Source: Poriferisodalis sp965204125
Lineage (GTDB): Bacteria > Actinomycetota > Acidimicrobiia > Acidimicrobiales > Poriferisodalaceae
Length of the DNA stretch: 64,000 bases
Direction of reading: 5' to 3'
NCBI RefSeq assembly: GCF_965204125.1
Contig: NZ_OZ241968.1
Span: 1,054,001-1,118,000 of the forward strand
In this document: positions 9,489-17,800 of the stretch, piece by piece
How positions within the stretch are numbered: position 1 is the stretch's first letter
How the letters are laid out: each line of letters starts with the position of its first letter
Notes under the pieces: generated by a model
The model's input: the letters and a program-made list of their open reading frames with translations, nothing else
Database searches by the model: none
What the model was told of the DNA's origin: nothing
Position numbers and translations under genes: made by a program

Positions 9489-10739
9489 TCAGGTTGCGCT
9501 GGTGGAGGCGGGGTTGAGGAATTGGCGCTGCCACAGTTGGTCTCGCTCTGGGGCGGTGAGCTGGGCCAGGTCGCACACGTCGTTCCATTCGCTGCGGATG
9601 GTTTCTGTGTGGTGCTCGACGATGTCGGCGGCGTCCTCTCGGTCGAGGTGGTAGTGGCCTGCGTGCTCGACGCAGCCGTCGACCTGGCTGATGCGCTCGC
9701 CGCCGGGGCCGTAGGCCATGGCCTGGAACGCTTCGCCGCCGGTGCGCAGCTGCGGGCAGATGTCATACGCGGGCGTGAGCGTGAGCATCTCGCCGTCCCA
9801 GAAGGCGGCGTGGTTCTTGGGGTGGTCGTCGGTGTTGCTCACCAGGATGTTGAACACGATGCGCGAGAACAGCTCGCGCAGCGTCGCGTCGGCTGAGATG
9901 AATCGGGCCCGGATCTGGTCTGCGAGGTCGACATAGGTGCCGTATCGGCCTGCGATGCCGCCCGCGGCGTGCAGGTTCAGCACCGTGAGCGCCGACACCG
10001 TCAGGCGACGTCCGCCGTCGGGCGTGCGGTCGAACCGGTCCACCACCAGCACGTCGCGGCCCGCGGCGGAGCTCAGCGTGACCGGGGCGGCGTCGATGCC
10101 GGCTCGGCGCGCCAGTTCCATCGCGACGAACTCGGCCTTGACCACCGGGAAGCTGTCGGCTGCGGAGCTGAACTTCGCGATCATGTGACGCGACCCCTCC
10201 ACGAGAGTCGCCTTGGGGCGTGCGCCGCCCATCGAGGTGCCTCCCAGCAGCGCCCGCTCCAACGCCGGCGGCAGCGCACGGCCCTCCTCGATGCTGGCGG
10301 CCGCCTCGGCCAGCTCGGCCAGCGACGACTGCTCGGCGACCCTCGGCACATAGTCGGCAGGCGAGGCCTGGAAGTCGAGCGCCCCGGCGCGGTCGGAGCC
10401 CGAGCAGAGCAGGTAGCCGAGCTCGGAGAGGTCCCGGTCCGCGAGGCGGTTCCGGTGCTCGATCACCCTGCGGCCCCACGCATCGGGCGCACTGTCGGCG
10501 ATGCAGCCCGGCAGGGACCCCGACGCGGGCGGCACCTCCCCGGGCACCAGCGGCAGGTCGGGCAAGTACAGCGGCACGGCATCGGGATTGTCGAGGTAGC
10601 TGCGGCCGTAGGTGAATGTCGCCACAGGCCCTCGGTCATCGAGGCGCCCCGCCACCACCGGCTCCACGGCGCCCGCAAGCCACACCCACACGTACACCGT
10701 GGGCGGGTTCAGCAGCGATTCAGAAGTCGTCATCGACAT
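9489..10739 (-). CDS. hipA: HipA-family serine/threonine kinase toxin
   Basis: 416 aa from the ATG at 10739 (a second ATG follows at 10733). The N-terminal HipA_N region ('VYVWVWLAGAVEPVVAGRL', 'YLDNPDAVPLYLPDLPL') is followed by the kinase part: 'GGTSMGGARPKA' (glycine-rich loop), 'SRHMIAKF' (ATP-binding Lys), 'VSNTDDHPKNHAAF' (catalytic Asp and Asn) and 'LTPAYDICPQ' (metal-binding Asp). In Escherichia coli HipA phosphorylates GltX and induces persistence; the target here is unknown. The start overlaps the end of hipB, so translation is probably coupled. The length fits the family and all key residues are present, so it is probably active. Confidence 0.93.
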   Translation of the reverse strand: MSMTTSESLLNPPTVYVWVWLAGAVEPVVAGRLDDRGPVATFTYGRSYLDNPDAVPLYLPDLPLVPGEVPPASGSLPGCIADSAPDAWGRRVIEHRNRLADRDLSELGYLLCSGSDRAGALDFQASPADYVPRVAEQSSLAELAEAAASIEEGRALPPALERALLGGTSMGGARPKATLVEGSRHMIAKFSSAADSFPVVKAEFVAMELARRAGIDAAPVTLSSAAGRDVLVVDRFDRTPDGGRRLTVSALTVLNLHAAGGIAGRYGTYVDLADQIRARFISADATLRELFSRIVFNILVSNTDDHPKNHAAFWDGEMLTLTPAYDICPQLRTGGEAFQAMAYGPGGERISQVDGCVEHAGHYHLDREDAADIVEHHTETIRSEWNDVCDLAQLTAPERDQLWQRQFLNPASTSAT

Positions 10740-11046
10740 GACGCCGCCGCACCCGCTGAGGCAGAACGGCAAGGCGGGCCTCGACGAGATCCGCCTCGCG
10801 CGCCAGCGTCACCGCGTCGTCGGTGAACAGCGGAACGCCGACCAGCGCTGCTGCCTCGAACACGGTGCCCAACGCCACCGACGGGTCGCCTCGCTCCACC
10901 TTGCCCATCGTGGCCGCGCTGCAGCCCACCCGCTCCGCGAGCTCCGCGATGGTCCACCGGCGCTCTCGCCGCGCGAGCGCGATACGCCGCCCGAGCAGCC
11001 GAGCTGCCTCCACAGTCGAGCGACTCAACGGCCGGCCCGTTCCCAT
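10720..11046 (-). CDS. hipB: HipB-like XRE-family antitoxin and repressor
   Basis: 108 aa. The ATG at 11046 (MGTGRPLSRS) is preferred to a TTG 9 bases upstream, which lies inside the palindromic promoter region. A helix-turn-helix of the Cro/XRE type occupies residues about 15-70 ('RRIALARRERRWTIAELAER', 'GCSAATMGKVERGDPSVALG'). HipB proteins neutralise HipA and repress their own operon. The overlap with hipA and the AT-rich palindromes directly upstream fit this. Confidence 0.9.
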   Translation of the reverse strand: MGTGRPLSRSTVEAARLLGRRIALARRERRWTIAELAERVGCSAATMGKVERGDPSVALGTVFEAAALVGVPLFTDDAVTLAREADLVEARLAVLPQRVRRRHVDDDF

Positions 11047-11052
11047 GACACC

Positions 11053-11090
11053 CAATATATTGTGTTTTAAGAGCTTTAAAACAAATATTT
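11053..11090 (-). promoter_or_regulatory. hipBA promoter/operator with three palindromes
   Basis: This is a short AT-rich island in GC-rich DNA. It holds a perfect 21-bp inverted repeat at 11063-11083 (TGTTTTAA-GAGCT-TTAAAACA), a 10-bp palindrome at 11053-11062 (CAATATATTG) and an 8-bp palindrome at 11083-11090 (AAATATTT). Read on the minus strand, a TATATT -10-like hexamer sits about 9 bases before the hipB ATG, so the transcript may be nearly leaderless. HipB autorepression at the long palindrome is inferred. Confidence 0.75.
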
Positions 11091-11174
11091 TGATGATACG
11101 GCGGAAACTCCTGCCGATGCGTCGGGCGGCGCGTCATCGGACGAGGACAGCGACTCGCCGGCTCCAGCAGACGC

Positions 11175-11208
11175 GAGGAGCCCCGGGGCCGAAACCCCGG
11201 GGCTCCTC
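11175..11208 (-). terminator. Conserved GC-rich hairpin after S-layer-like gene A
   Basis: A 14-bp perfect stem (GAGGAGCCCCGGGG / CCCCGGGGCTCCTC) with a 6-base loop. A 60-bp 3' untranslated block that also recurs after paralogues B, C and F lies between the stop codon of A and the hairpin. There is only a weak T run, so it may act as a bidirectional or RNA-stabilising hairpin. Confidence 0.75.
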
Positions 11209-11278
11209 TCAGTTTTGCTGTACCGATCAGGCGGGCAAGCCGCCCGAGCGGTTTAGGTCAACTGTGCAGCTGACTCCT

Positions 11279-14233
11279 TTAGGGAGTCGGGCTGCTGCCG
11301 CTGATACGGGTCTTCCCGCCGTAGTTGAAGTCGTTCTCACCAGCGGCCGTGTCGCCGTAGCCATTGGCCACCGAGTCGGTGTCGGTGGTGTCCTGCCGGT
11401 CGACAACGGTGGTGGTGGTGTCACTGTCGATCGCTTTGCCGTTGGCGTCCTTGTCGAAGCCGTCGGGAATGTCGACGATGTCACGCAGCTTCGGCAGCGC
11501 GAGCGCAGCCGTGTTGTCCGTCACAACCGTTGCGATGTTGAACGACCTAGTCCTCTTCGGACCAACGGTTGTCCCCGTCATGGCGAGACCGGTGCCGTCA
11601 GTGATGCCGAGGGCTGTCAGCGTGGTCGCCAGCACCGGCGACTCAACGCCTGGCTGGTGACGACCCATGGCGCCAGCCAGCACATGCGTCATCAGTCGGG
11701 TCGACTGATCATCGCTGATGTCCTCGACCCAGCCGTTGAACGTGATCGTGACGGTCGCCGTGGTCTGACCACCGGTCAGCGTCGTGATGTCGTCACCGTC
11801 GTCACCTGACTCAGGTGTGGTAGTGCCCGACACCGGGAGGTCCATGTGACGCAGCTCCAGGTTGGCCGACTTGCAGGTGTCAACCGGTGTGCCGCCCGGA
11901 TCGCTGTAGGCGTTGTCAACGAGGACGTTGAACAGACTGCTCACCGTCGCGTTGCCCTCCAGCGCTGCCTTCAGGTCAGCGAACTTCGGCTTGCCGTTGA
12001 CGATCCGCACCACGATCCGGCGGTCCTTGGTGCTGACGAAGACGTCGATATCAGCGTCCTTGTCACCGTCCCAAGTACTCGCCCGGTCGGCCCGGATGGT
12101 CCAGCCGTTGCCGACCGTTCCGGCCGCCTTGCCGTCCGCCTTGGCCTGCAGCCACACGCCCGGATTGGTGGGCGTGTTGCGGGCAGTCGGAGCGGTGCCT
12201 GTCTGATTGGCCGCCGGGATGGCTGCTATGGCCTGGGCCGGGTGCTTCACGCTGCCGATCGACACGTTGGTCACCTGAAGCTTCTGCACCGGGCTGACCG
12301 GCACGCCAGTAGTGACCTGGCTCTCGTTGCCAGCCGTGTCCTCAATCGCACCACGGTTGGCCCGGAAGCGGTCGTTGGCGTCGATGACATCGGACTCAGT
12401 GGCATCGGTGCCGGTGACGTCGCCGAGGGCGAATGTCAGCAGCGCACTCTTGCGGTCTGAACCAGCCGTGTCGAAGTCGATCTGACTCGCGGTCACGCCC
12501 GTGATGCCGACATCGCCGGCAGTCACCTGGAACAGCTTTGCCAGTTCAGCGCCCGTCGGTGCTGTCTCTGCCAACAGTCCTGTCCGGGCCAGTGCCGTGT
12601 TGTCCGACACCAAGCCGTAGAGCGCCGTGTGGCCCCGGATGGCGACGATCCGAATCGACGGACGCTGCCTGTCAGGGGTCGGCGCGGGCACGGTGGCCGA
12701 TGCGGGCTGCACGGTCCGGCGGTCGTCACCGGCGCCCACCAGCACAGTGCCAGCCACGATCGAGACCTTGTCGCCGGCCTCCAGGCCGCCTACACGCTCG
12801 ATAGTCACGGTCACCGAATCCGGGTCGCAAACGGCCGCTGTGGAAGCGTCCGTCGCGATGTCCACGGGTACACCGTTGACCTGGAGGATGTCCTCCAGCC
12901 GGTTCCGCAGGTCAACCGCGGTGGACGGCGCAACATCATCGCTGAAGTACAGCGTCACCCGATTGTCGCCCGGAACCAAGATCGGCGTCTTGCCATCCGC
13001 CGCAAAGCGGTTCTCGTTGGTTGTGGCGTCGCTGTCGTCGGCTGCTGCAGTACCGATCGTGACGGTCAGTGCGTCGGCCGAGGCAGCAGCGTCCTTCGCC
13101 GCTGACATGACTGCGTCGCTCACCGCGGCGGTGCCGCCGATGGCCAGGATCCGCAGGTGCAGCTTGTTGCCGCCGACCTCTTCAGGCGTGCCAGCCAGGT
13201 AGTCGCGCACCGAAGCAGGCAGGGTGTCGCCGACCGCGAGGATCGGGATCAGACCGCTGCCGAGCTGGTCGGTGTCGTCAGCGAGCACCGGAGCGGCCGG
13301 AATGCCGTCGATCACGCTGTCGCTGTTGATCAGCGCCACGGTGTTGGTGGACACCGGCGACAGGTCATCAGCGCACGCGTCGCCCATCACTTTGGCGATG
13401 TTCACCGACACCTCACCGGCAGAATCGCCGCCGATGCGCTCGACCGTGTCGACGCCAGCGTTCTCCAGTGCGGTCATGACGTCGGCAGACACGCTGCCCT
13501 CGCCGCCGACCACTACTGCATGCTCCACGTTCTCGGTTTCGATATAGCTCACGACCGCGTCGACGAGATCGTCGCCGGCAGTCAGCAGCACCGGCAGCTC
13601 GAGCCGGTTCGCCACCGGGCCGATCGCCACAGCGTTGAACAGCGAGTCATCAGAACCGTTCACCACGATCGCGGAGTTCTCATTGGTGCCGCACCACGAC
13701 TCACCCGACAGGTTCGACGCAATCGCAGCCGAAGTGTCATAACGGGTGTCGCCCGAGATACGGGTCACCTTCGGGCTGTTGGCCAGCCCCTTGAGGGCAT
13801 CTTCCACGGCACTGCTGACGGCTGCCTCGCCGCCGAGCACGTACAGATTGCCGATGCCGTAGTCCTCGATGTAGTCGGCCACTGCACCATGCAGGGCGCC
13901 CGACTGCGTCAACAGAACTGGGGCGTCCATGAAGCCCGCCAGACCGGACACAGAAACAGCGTCGACCAACGACTCGCCCGATGCGACGAACGCATTCGAG
14001 ACCGAGCCGATGCCGCCGCGGTCATTCGCGAAGCGGGTGGCGAGCTTCAGCGCCGTCTGGTAGCGGTCGCTACCGGCGAACTCGCGTGCGCCTGCGGCGG
14101 TGAGGTACTCACCAGATGTGTTTGCGGCTTGGGCTGGGTTTCCCGCTACGACTGCCAGCACCGATGCCATCAGCATCGCCGCCAGGATCGCAGCGAGGGA
14201 ACGCCTGCCTCGCCGCTTCGAGTAGGTAGTCAA
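11279..14233 (-). CDS. S-layer-like CWB2 protein, paralogue A
   Basis: 984 aa from a TTG start at 14233, preceded by AAGGAG 10 bases upstream in the conserved leader. Signal peptide: Lys/Arg-rich start (TTYSKRRGRRS), core LAAILAAMLMASVLAVVAG, cleavage after AQA. Residues 45-400 hold three CWB2 repeats ('FAGSDRYQTALKLATRFA', 'APVLLTQSGALH', 'YVLGGEAAVSS'; 'TRISGDTRYDTSAAIAS'; 'VERIGGDSAGEVSVNIAK'). Then come a segment with 'VTLYFSDDV...LRNRLEDILQVNGVPVD' resembling SbsA-type Ig domains, and a C-terminal beta domain ('GNGWTIRADRASTWDGDKDA', 'LKAALEGNATVSSLFNVLV'). It probably forms or decorates a surface layer, held non-covalently by the CWB2 repeats. It is closest to paralogues C and D. The TTG start is shared by A, B, C, E and F. 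Confidence 0.93.
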   Translation of the reverse strand: MTTYSKRRGRRSLAAILAAMLMASVLAVVAGNPAQAANTSGEYLTAAGAREFAGSDRYQTALKLATRFANDRGGIGSVSNAFVASGESLVDAVSVSGLAGFMDAPVLLTQSGALHGAVADYIEDYGIGNLYVLGGEAAVSSAVEDALKGLANSPKVTRISGDTRYDTSAAIASNLSGESWCGTNENSAIVVNGSDDSLFNAVAIGPVANRLELPVLLTAGDDLVDAVVSYIETENVEHAVVVGGEGSVSADVMTALENAGVDTVERIGGDSAGEVSVNIAKVMGDACADDLSPVSTNTVALINSDSVIDGIPAAPVLADDTDQLGSGLIPILAVGDTLPASVRDYLAGTPEEVGGNKLHLRILAIGGTAAVSDAVMSAAKDAAASADALTVTIGTAAADDSDATTNENRFAADGKTPILVPGDNRVTLYFSDDVAPSTAVDLRNRLEDILQVNGVPVDIATDASTAAVCDPDSVTVTIERVGGLEAGDKVSIVAGTVLVGAGDDRRTVQPASATVPAPTPDRQRPSIRIVAIRGHTALYGLVSDNTALARTGLLAETAPTGAELAKLFQVTAGDVGITGVTASQIDFDTAGSDRKSALLTFALGDVTGTDATESDVIDANDRFRANRGAIEDTAGNESQVTTGVPVSPVQKLQVTNVSIGSVKHPAQAIAAIPAANQTGTAPTARNTPTNPGVWLQAKADGKAAGTVGNGWTIRADRASTWDGDKDADIDVFVSTKDRRIVVRIVNGKPKFADLKAALEGNATVSSLFNVLVDNAYSDPGGTPVDTCKSANLELRHMDLPVSGTTTPESGDDGDDITTLTGGQTTATVTITFNGWVEDISDDQSTRLMTHVLAGAMGRHQPGVESPVLATTLTALGITDGTGLAMTGTTVGPKRTRSFNIATVVTDNTAALALPKLRDIVDIPDGFDKDANGKAIDSDTTTTVVDRQDTTDTDSVANGYGDTAAGENDFNYGGKTRISGSSPTP

Positions 14234-14286
14234 GGTTATGTTTCTCCTTGTTCGGCTCCTTTCCGTGTGATTTCGAGCGCTGATAA
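14234..14286 (-). promoter_or_regulatory. Conserved S-layer leader (5' UTR with ribosome binding site), copy for gene A
   Basis: On the minus strand this reads CGAAATCACACGGAAAGGAG then CCGAACAAGGAGAAACATAA before the TTG. It contains two Shine-Dalgarno-like AAGGAG motifs; the second is correctly placed for the TTG. The same sequence recurs about ten more times in the window. Confidence 0.85.
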
Positions 14287-14435
14287 CTCACTCGGCGGCG
14301 GCCCGTGAAGCACCCCGGCTGCACCGGTCAGCGCATCGGCGCCGGTCATGACTGGTCGGGCGACACTTCTGCCTGAACGATGCCGCAGTACTGAATGGAG
14401 CCCCGCGGCGCCCTCAAAGGAGAAGTCATATAGAT

Positions 14436-15044
14436 ATGGACAAGATCACGTACTACGACGAGCTGCAGAAGGGCTCGCAGGCGTACGGCGAACACTTGGA
14501 TCGCCTGCTCATCGCATCGATGGGCATCATCTTGGCAACCCTCGGGTACGGCGCTGCGTTCTACGCGAGCTCACTCGCCGAGCGAGCATTCAGGCCATTT
14601 GTGGGGATTGGGGGCCTGCTGCTCGTGTTAGCACTGCTGCCGAGCTGCGTGCTGTACCTCAGCCGTTCGAACGTCACGCCGAGCCCGGACCGGCGAGCGC
14701 TCAACCCAGGCCTGCACAGGTACTGCGCCGAGAATTCTGCTCGATGGAATCGGCTGCGGCTGCACATGCTGGGCGCAGCGTGGTTCACGATCTTCGCGAT
14801 CGGCGCCCTCGTAGTTGCCGCGCTGTCGATCGGCACCTCGGCGTCGGCGATCTCATGGCAGCGCTCGCATGTGCTCGGCGTCGTGACGGCACTTCTCGCC
14901 GCGGGCTTCACGCTGTATGGCCACGTACAGGTCGGGCGATGGATCATGGGCCGCAGGCAGAGGGAGTTGCGCCAACGGCTCGCCGCGGGCGATGTCTTCG
15001 ACCTCGGCGGTTACGGCCTGACGCGCAAGCGCGAACAGTCCTAG
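14436..15044 (+). CDS. Four-helix integral membrane protein of unknown function
   Basis: 202 aa; ATG at 14436 with AAAGGAG about 13 bases upstream. Four hydrophobic segments are visible: 'LLIASMGIILATLGYGAAFY', 'FVGIGGLLLVLALLPSCVLY', 'AAWFTIFAIGALVVAALSIG' and 'VLGVVTALLAAGFTLYGHV'. A soluble loop lies between helices 2 and 3 and a basic tail ends the protein. The N terminus (MDKITYYDELQKGSQAYGEH) has an amphipathic helix look. I do not recognise the family. It stands alone and is divergent from gene A; it may belong to the defence island that follows, but nothing in the sequence proves that. Confidence 0.75.
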   Translation: MDKITYYDELQKGSQAYGEHLDRLLIASMGIILATLGYGAAFYASSLAERAFRPFVGIGGLLLVLALLPSCVLYLSRSNVTPSPDRRALNPGLHRYCAENSARWNRLRLHMLGAAWFTIFAIGALVVAALSIGTSASAISWQRSHVLGVVTALLAAGFTLYGHVQVGRWIMGRRQRELRQRLAAGDVFDLGGYGLTRKREQS

Positions 15045-15616
15045 TTGAGACGCAGGCTTCGAAAGCTGTGGCGCTCGTGACGCAACTGAGGCTCCGCCTA
15101 CAGACTCCGCGCGTCGCATCGACGGCAAGTGGCCGGAGAACGCCACGCTCGTCGCTGACGCCATGCAGGGGGCTGTCGCTGAGCCGGACCATGGCGAACC
15201 GCGGTAACCGCTCATCCGCGATCCACACACAGGTGTTCGGTACTCTCGAATAGCGCTGCCCCCCAGCCGAAGCCGGGGGGCAGATGGTACGTCCACCTGA
15301 CATGAGCAGGTGGCGCTGAGCACAGCCCTGCCGGAGAAACCGGTGGGGCTGTGTCTCGTATCAGCGTAGCACGTCCATACACCCGCGCGCGGACAGTCCA
15401 CGAATCACGCTCAGTGCGCGATTCAGATCCCGAGTTGGCGCCGGGCGATGCGCAGTTCAGCCAGACAAGTGCCTATGTCGGTCGCGACGCCACGAACCAC
15501 AGCCCAGTCGTCGTCGGACAGGATCACCGAGCAGCCTGAGCAGGGCGGCTAGGCCCTACACACAGCGCTGAAGCGGTGCCGCTGGCCGGTGGGCCGGACA
15601 CTGCGACGATTGAGGT
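15045..15616. other. Intergenic stretch with one strong hairpin, no convincing gene
   Basis: No frame here has a plausible start, ribosome binding site and recognisable protein. A hairpin at 15256-15283 (CTGCCCCCC / GGGGGGCAG, 10-base loop) lies about 210 bp after the membrane protein gene and has no T tract. Confidence 0.6.
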
Positions 15617-15763
15617 ATGGCAGCACAGGATCAGCCCAAACCGCGTGAGAAACCGCAGCGTCGAGAGACAGCGGAACCGATCCCCGACAGCATGGAGAAC
15701 GTCGCGGCTGCGGCCCTGGACACGCCACCGAAGAAGAACTGGCGCTACCTCAACAAGCGCTAG
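15617..15763 (+). CDS. Small basic protein, 48 aa, unknown function
   Basis: The ATG at 15617 is preceded closely by GAGG. The product begins MAAQDQPKPREKPQRRE and ends PPKKNWRYLNKR. It is short, charged and proline-rich with no membrane segment. The frame runs cleanly to TAG at 15761-15763, 56 bp before the next gene. It may be a real small protein, since the C-terminal WRYLNKR looks like a structured motif, but there is no family assignment. Confidence 0.5.
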   Translation: MAAQDQPKPREKPQRRETAEPIPDSMENVAAAALDTPPKKNWRYLNKR

Positions 15764-15819
15764 AGCGACCGTCTCTGCTGAGACGGTGCCCGTGGAAACT
15801 CGACAGGTACCGTTGCGCT

Positions 15820-16158
15820 ATGGGCGAACCATTCGACATCGGCCAAGAGTGGGCGCTGCGCTGGCTCAACAAGAATCATCCCGTGGAAGCGCCACGCAAC
15901 CAGAGCCCGATTGACGCCGTGGACTACTGCCAAGACGTAGCGAACGCGGTGAACGCGCACGCAGTGAAGAAGCTGGCTGAGTTCGAGGCTGTGCTGCGAC
16001 GCACGCTGATGGACGCGCTCGAAGGTGAGACTGAGCCGAAGTGTGTGCGGGTGTCGGCAGCGGACCTGTTGGAGTCCGATCGCATGACGTTCCTCGGGAG
16101 GAAGATCACGCACGGTGTTGAGCGGCCACGCCGGTTCCCTGTGAACTTGCACTCCTAG
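15820..16158 (+). CDS. Hypothetical protein, 112 aa
   Basis: From ATG 15820: MGEPFDIGQEWALRWLNKNH. It is predicted soluble and largely helical ('VDYCQDVANAVNAHAVKKLA', 'EFEAVLRRTLMDALEG'), ending in a basic tail (GVERPRRFPVNLHS). No clear Shine-Dalgarno motif is present. It precedes the SIR2-SLOG gene in the same orientation with a 176-bp gap. The family is not recognised. Confidence 0.55.
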   Translation: MGEPFDIGQEWALRWLNKNHPVEAPRNQSPIDAVDYCQDVANAVNAHAVKKLAEFEAVLRRTLMDALEGETEPKCVRVSAADLLESDRMTFLGRKITHGVERPRRFPVNLHS

Positions 16159-16323
16159 CCGCTTGGGGGAACAGCCCTATAGCCCCCCTCTCGATCAATG
16201 GGCCGCCGAGACCGCCAATTGCAGAACCGAGTTGCCGTCAGTTCAACGGCAGAGACCTCGGGTCACCCCGCATGAATGCACGACAGCCAAAAAATGAGGG
16301 CGAGGGTCAAACGATGCAGGGAT

Positions 16324-16343
16324 AGTGTCCGCGCGTGGACACT
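16324..16343 (+). promoter_or_regulatory. Inverted repeat overlapping the start of the defence operon
   Basis: AGTGTCC (16324-16330) and GGACACT (16337-16343) form a perfect 7-bp inverted repeat that includes the GTG start codon at 16335. It could be an operator or a hairpin limiting translation initiation. No Shine-Dalgarno motif lies upstream of the GTG, so the mRNA may be leaderless. Confidence 0.45.
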
Positions 16344-17777
16344 GAGGCGTTCATCGAAAGCTATTGCGGCGCAATTGAGGCTGGCCAAGCCAGCGTGCTG
16401 ATCGGTGCGGGTCTCTCACTCGGGGCCGGCTACCCGACATGGGAGGAGTTGCTCGAGCCTGTCGCTGCTCAATTCGAGATCCCTGCAGTCGCTGACCTGC
16501 CCCTTCGCGCTCAGTACATCGAGAATCAGCCCGGAGGTCGCGATCGTCTTGGCCGGCACGTCGCAAAGACCGTCGGCGCGGTTGAGCCGAAGCCCCTTGA
16601 GAACCACATTCTGTTGGCGCAACTGGGTATCGCTGACAGTTGGACTACCAACTTCGATTCACTCGTCGAGACCGCCGACGAACATCTCACGGTCATCGCT
16701 CACGACGAAGATCTGGTCGAACGTGCTGTCAGACAACGGCGCCTCTGCAAGATGCACGGCTCGATTCCTCGCGATGCGATCGAGCCAGATGGTGGTCGCG
16801 ATCAACTAGTGCTGAGTCGCAGCGACTACGAGCGATACGAGTGGACCCATCCCCGGCTCTGGCGCCTCTTGCAGGCACAGTTCCTGACGTCGAGCTTCCT
16901 GTTCCTCGGATTCTCCATGACCGACCCGAACTTCGAGGCAGTCTTCAAGATCGCGCGCCTCGTCACCGCGGACAAACCCATGACGCACTACGCGATCATG
17001 AAACGGCCCGACAGTGACGACGGCATGTTCGATTTGCGCGCTGCTGATCTCAGCCGAGCTGGGATAAGGCTCATTGAGATTGCCGACTACAGCGAGATCA
17101 CGACGATCTTGCGAAAGCTCGTCGTCAGGACGCGGCCGGCTGGGCTCTTTGTGTCGGGTTCTGCTCGCGACCCTGGTGACACCGAATCGACGGGTTCGGA
17201 CACCTACCCGACTGCGGAGAGCAACGAACAACTCAACCGATTCGCCGAGGCTCTGGGGAACCGTCTTGCGGACGAAGATGTCCCGTCGATTGTCGCGGCT
17301 GGTGATATCGGAGCCAGGGTCGGCTATAGCTTCTTGGCTCGGCTCGAGAACTACGACTCCAGCCGTTTCCTCCTAGTCCGACGGCGTTCCGACAAGGATG
17401 TCGATCCTCCATCACGGCGGCAGGGCCAGATCTGGTTCAGCGGCGAGAAACCCAGCACGATGAGATCCGCAGCATTTGAGCACGTCCGTGCGGTTGTATT
17501 ACTCGGTGGTGGTTCCGGCACCGAGTCGGAGGCCGAGACGGCGCTCGCGTTGGGCATGACTGTCGTACCGGTCGCCCACACGGGAGGTGCGGCGCGCAAG
17601 GTTTGGCAGTCCATGTCAGGCGACTTGGAGCGCCATGGCGGTCATGGCGTTGGTCAGCGAGAGATAGATCCGCAGCAGTTCTCCGACCTCAACTCCCCCG
17701 ACATCGATACGGCGATGCAGGCCGCAACCGGACTCATCCGCGATGGCCTCTTCCTCCCGCCCATGGACGACATCTGA
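16335..17777 (+). CDS. SIR2-SLOG domain protein (ThsA-like NAD+-consuming defence effector)
   Basis: 480 aa from GTG 16335. Residues about 15-270 form a SIR2-type fold: 'ASVLIGAGLSLGAGYPTWEE' (nucleotide-binding GAGxS), 'IADSWTTNFDSLVE' (TxNxD motif), 'LCKMHGS' (catalytic-type His) and 'FLFLGFSMTDPNF'. Residues about 300-475 resemble a SLOG domain: 'IVAAGDIGARVGYSFLARLE', 'AVVLLGGGSGTESEAETALA', 'MTVVPVAHTGG'. SIR2 followed by SLOG is the architecture of ThsA of Thoeris, which degrades NAD+ when its SLOG domain binds a cyclic ADP-ribose signal. No TIR-domain ThsB is found nearby, so the trigger must differ or lie elsewhere. The 23-bp gap to the DprA-like gene and the shared orientation support one operon. 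Confidence 0.85.
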   Translation: MDTEAFIESYCGAIEAGQASVLIGAGLSLGAGYPTWEELLEPVAAQFEIPAVADLPLRAQYIENQPGGRDRLGRHVAKTVGAVEPKPLENHILLAQLGIADSWTTNFDSLVETADEHLTVIAHDEDLVERAVRQRRLCKMHGSIPRDAIEPDGGRDQLVLSRSDYERYEWTHPRLWRLLQAQFLTSSFLFLGFSMTDPNFEAVFKIARLVTADKPMTHYAIMKRPDSDDGMFDLRAADLSRAGIRLIEIADYSEITTILRKLVVRTRPAGLFVSGSARDPGDTESTGSDTYPTAESNEQLNRFAEALGNRLADEDVPSIVAAGDIGARVGYSFLARLENYDSSRFLLVRRRSDKDVDPPSRRQGQIWFSGEKPSTMRSAAFEHVRAVVLLGGGSGTESEAETALALGMTVVPVAHTGGAARKVWQSMSGDLERHGGHGVGQREIDPQQFSDLNSPDIDTAMQAATGLIRDGLFLPPMDDI

Positions 17778-17800
17778 GTGTGTCTCACGCCATTCCTACA

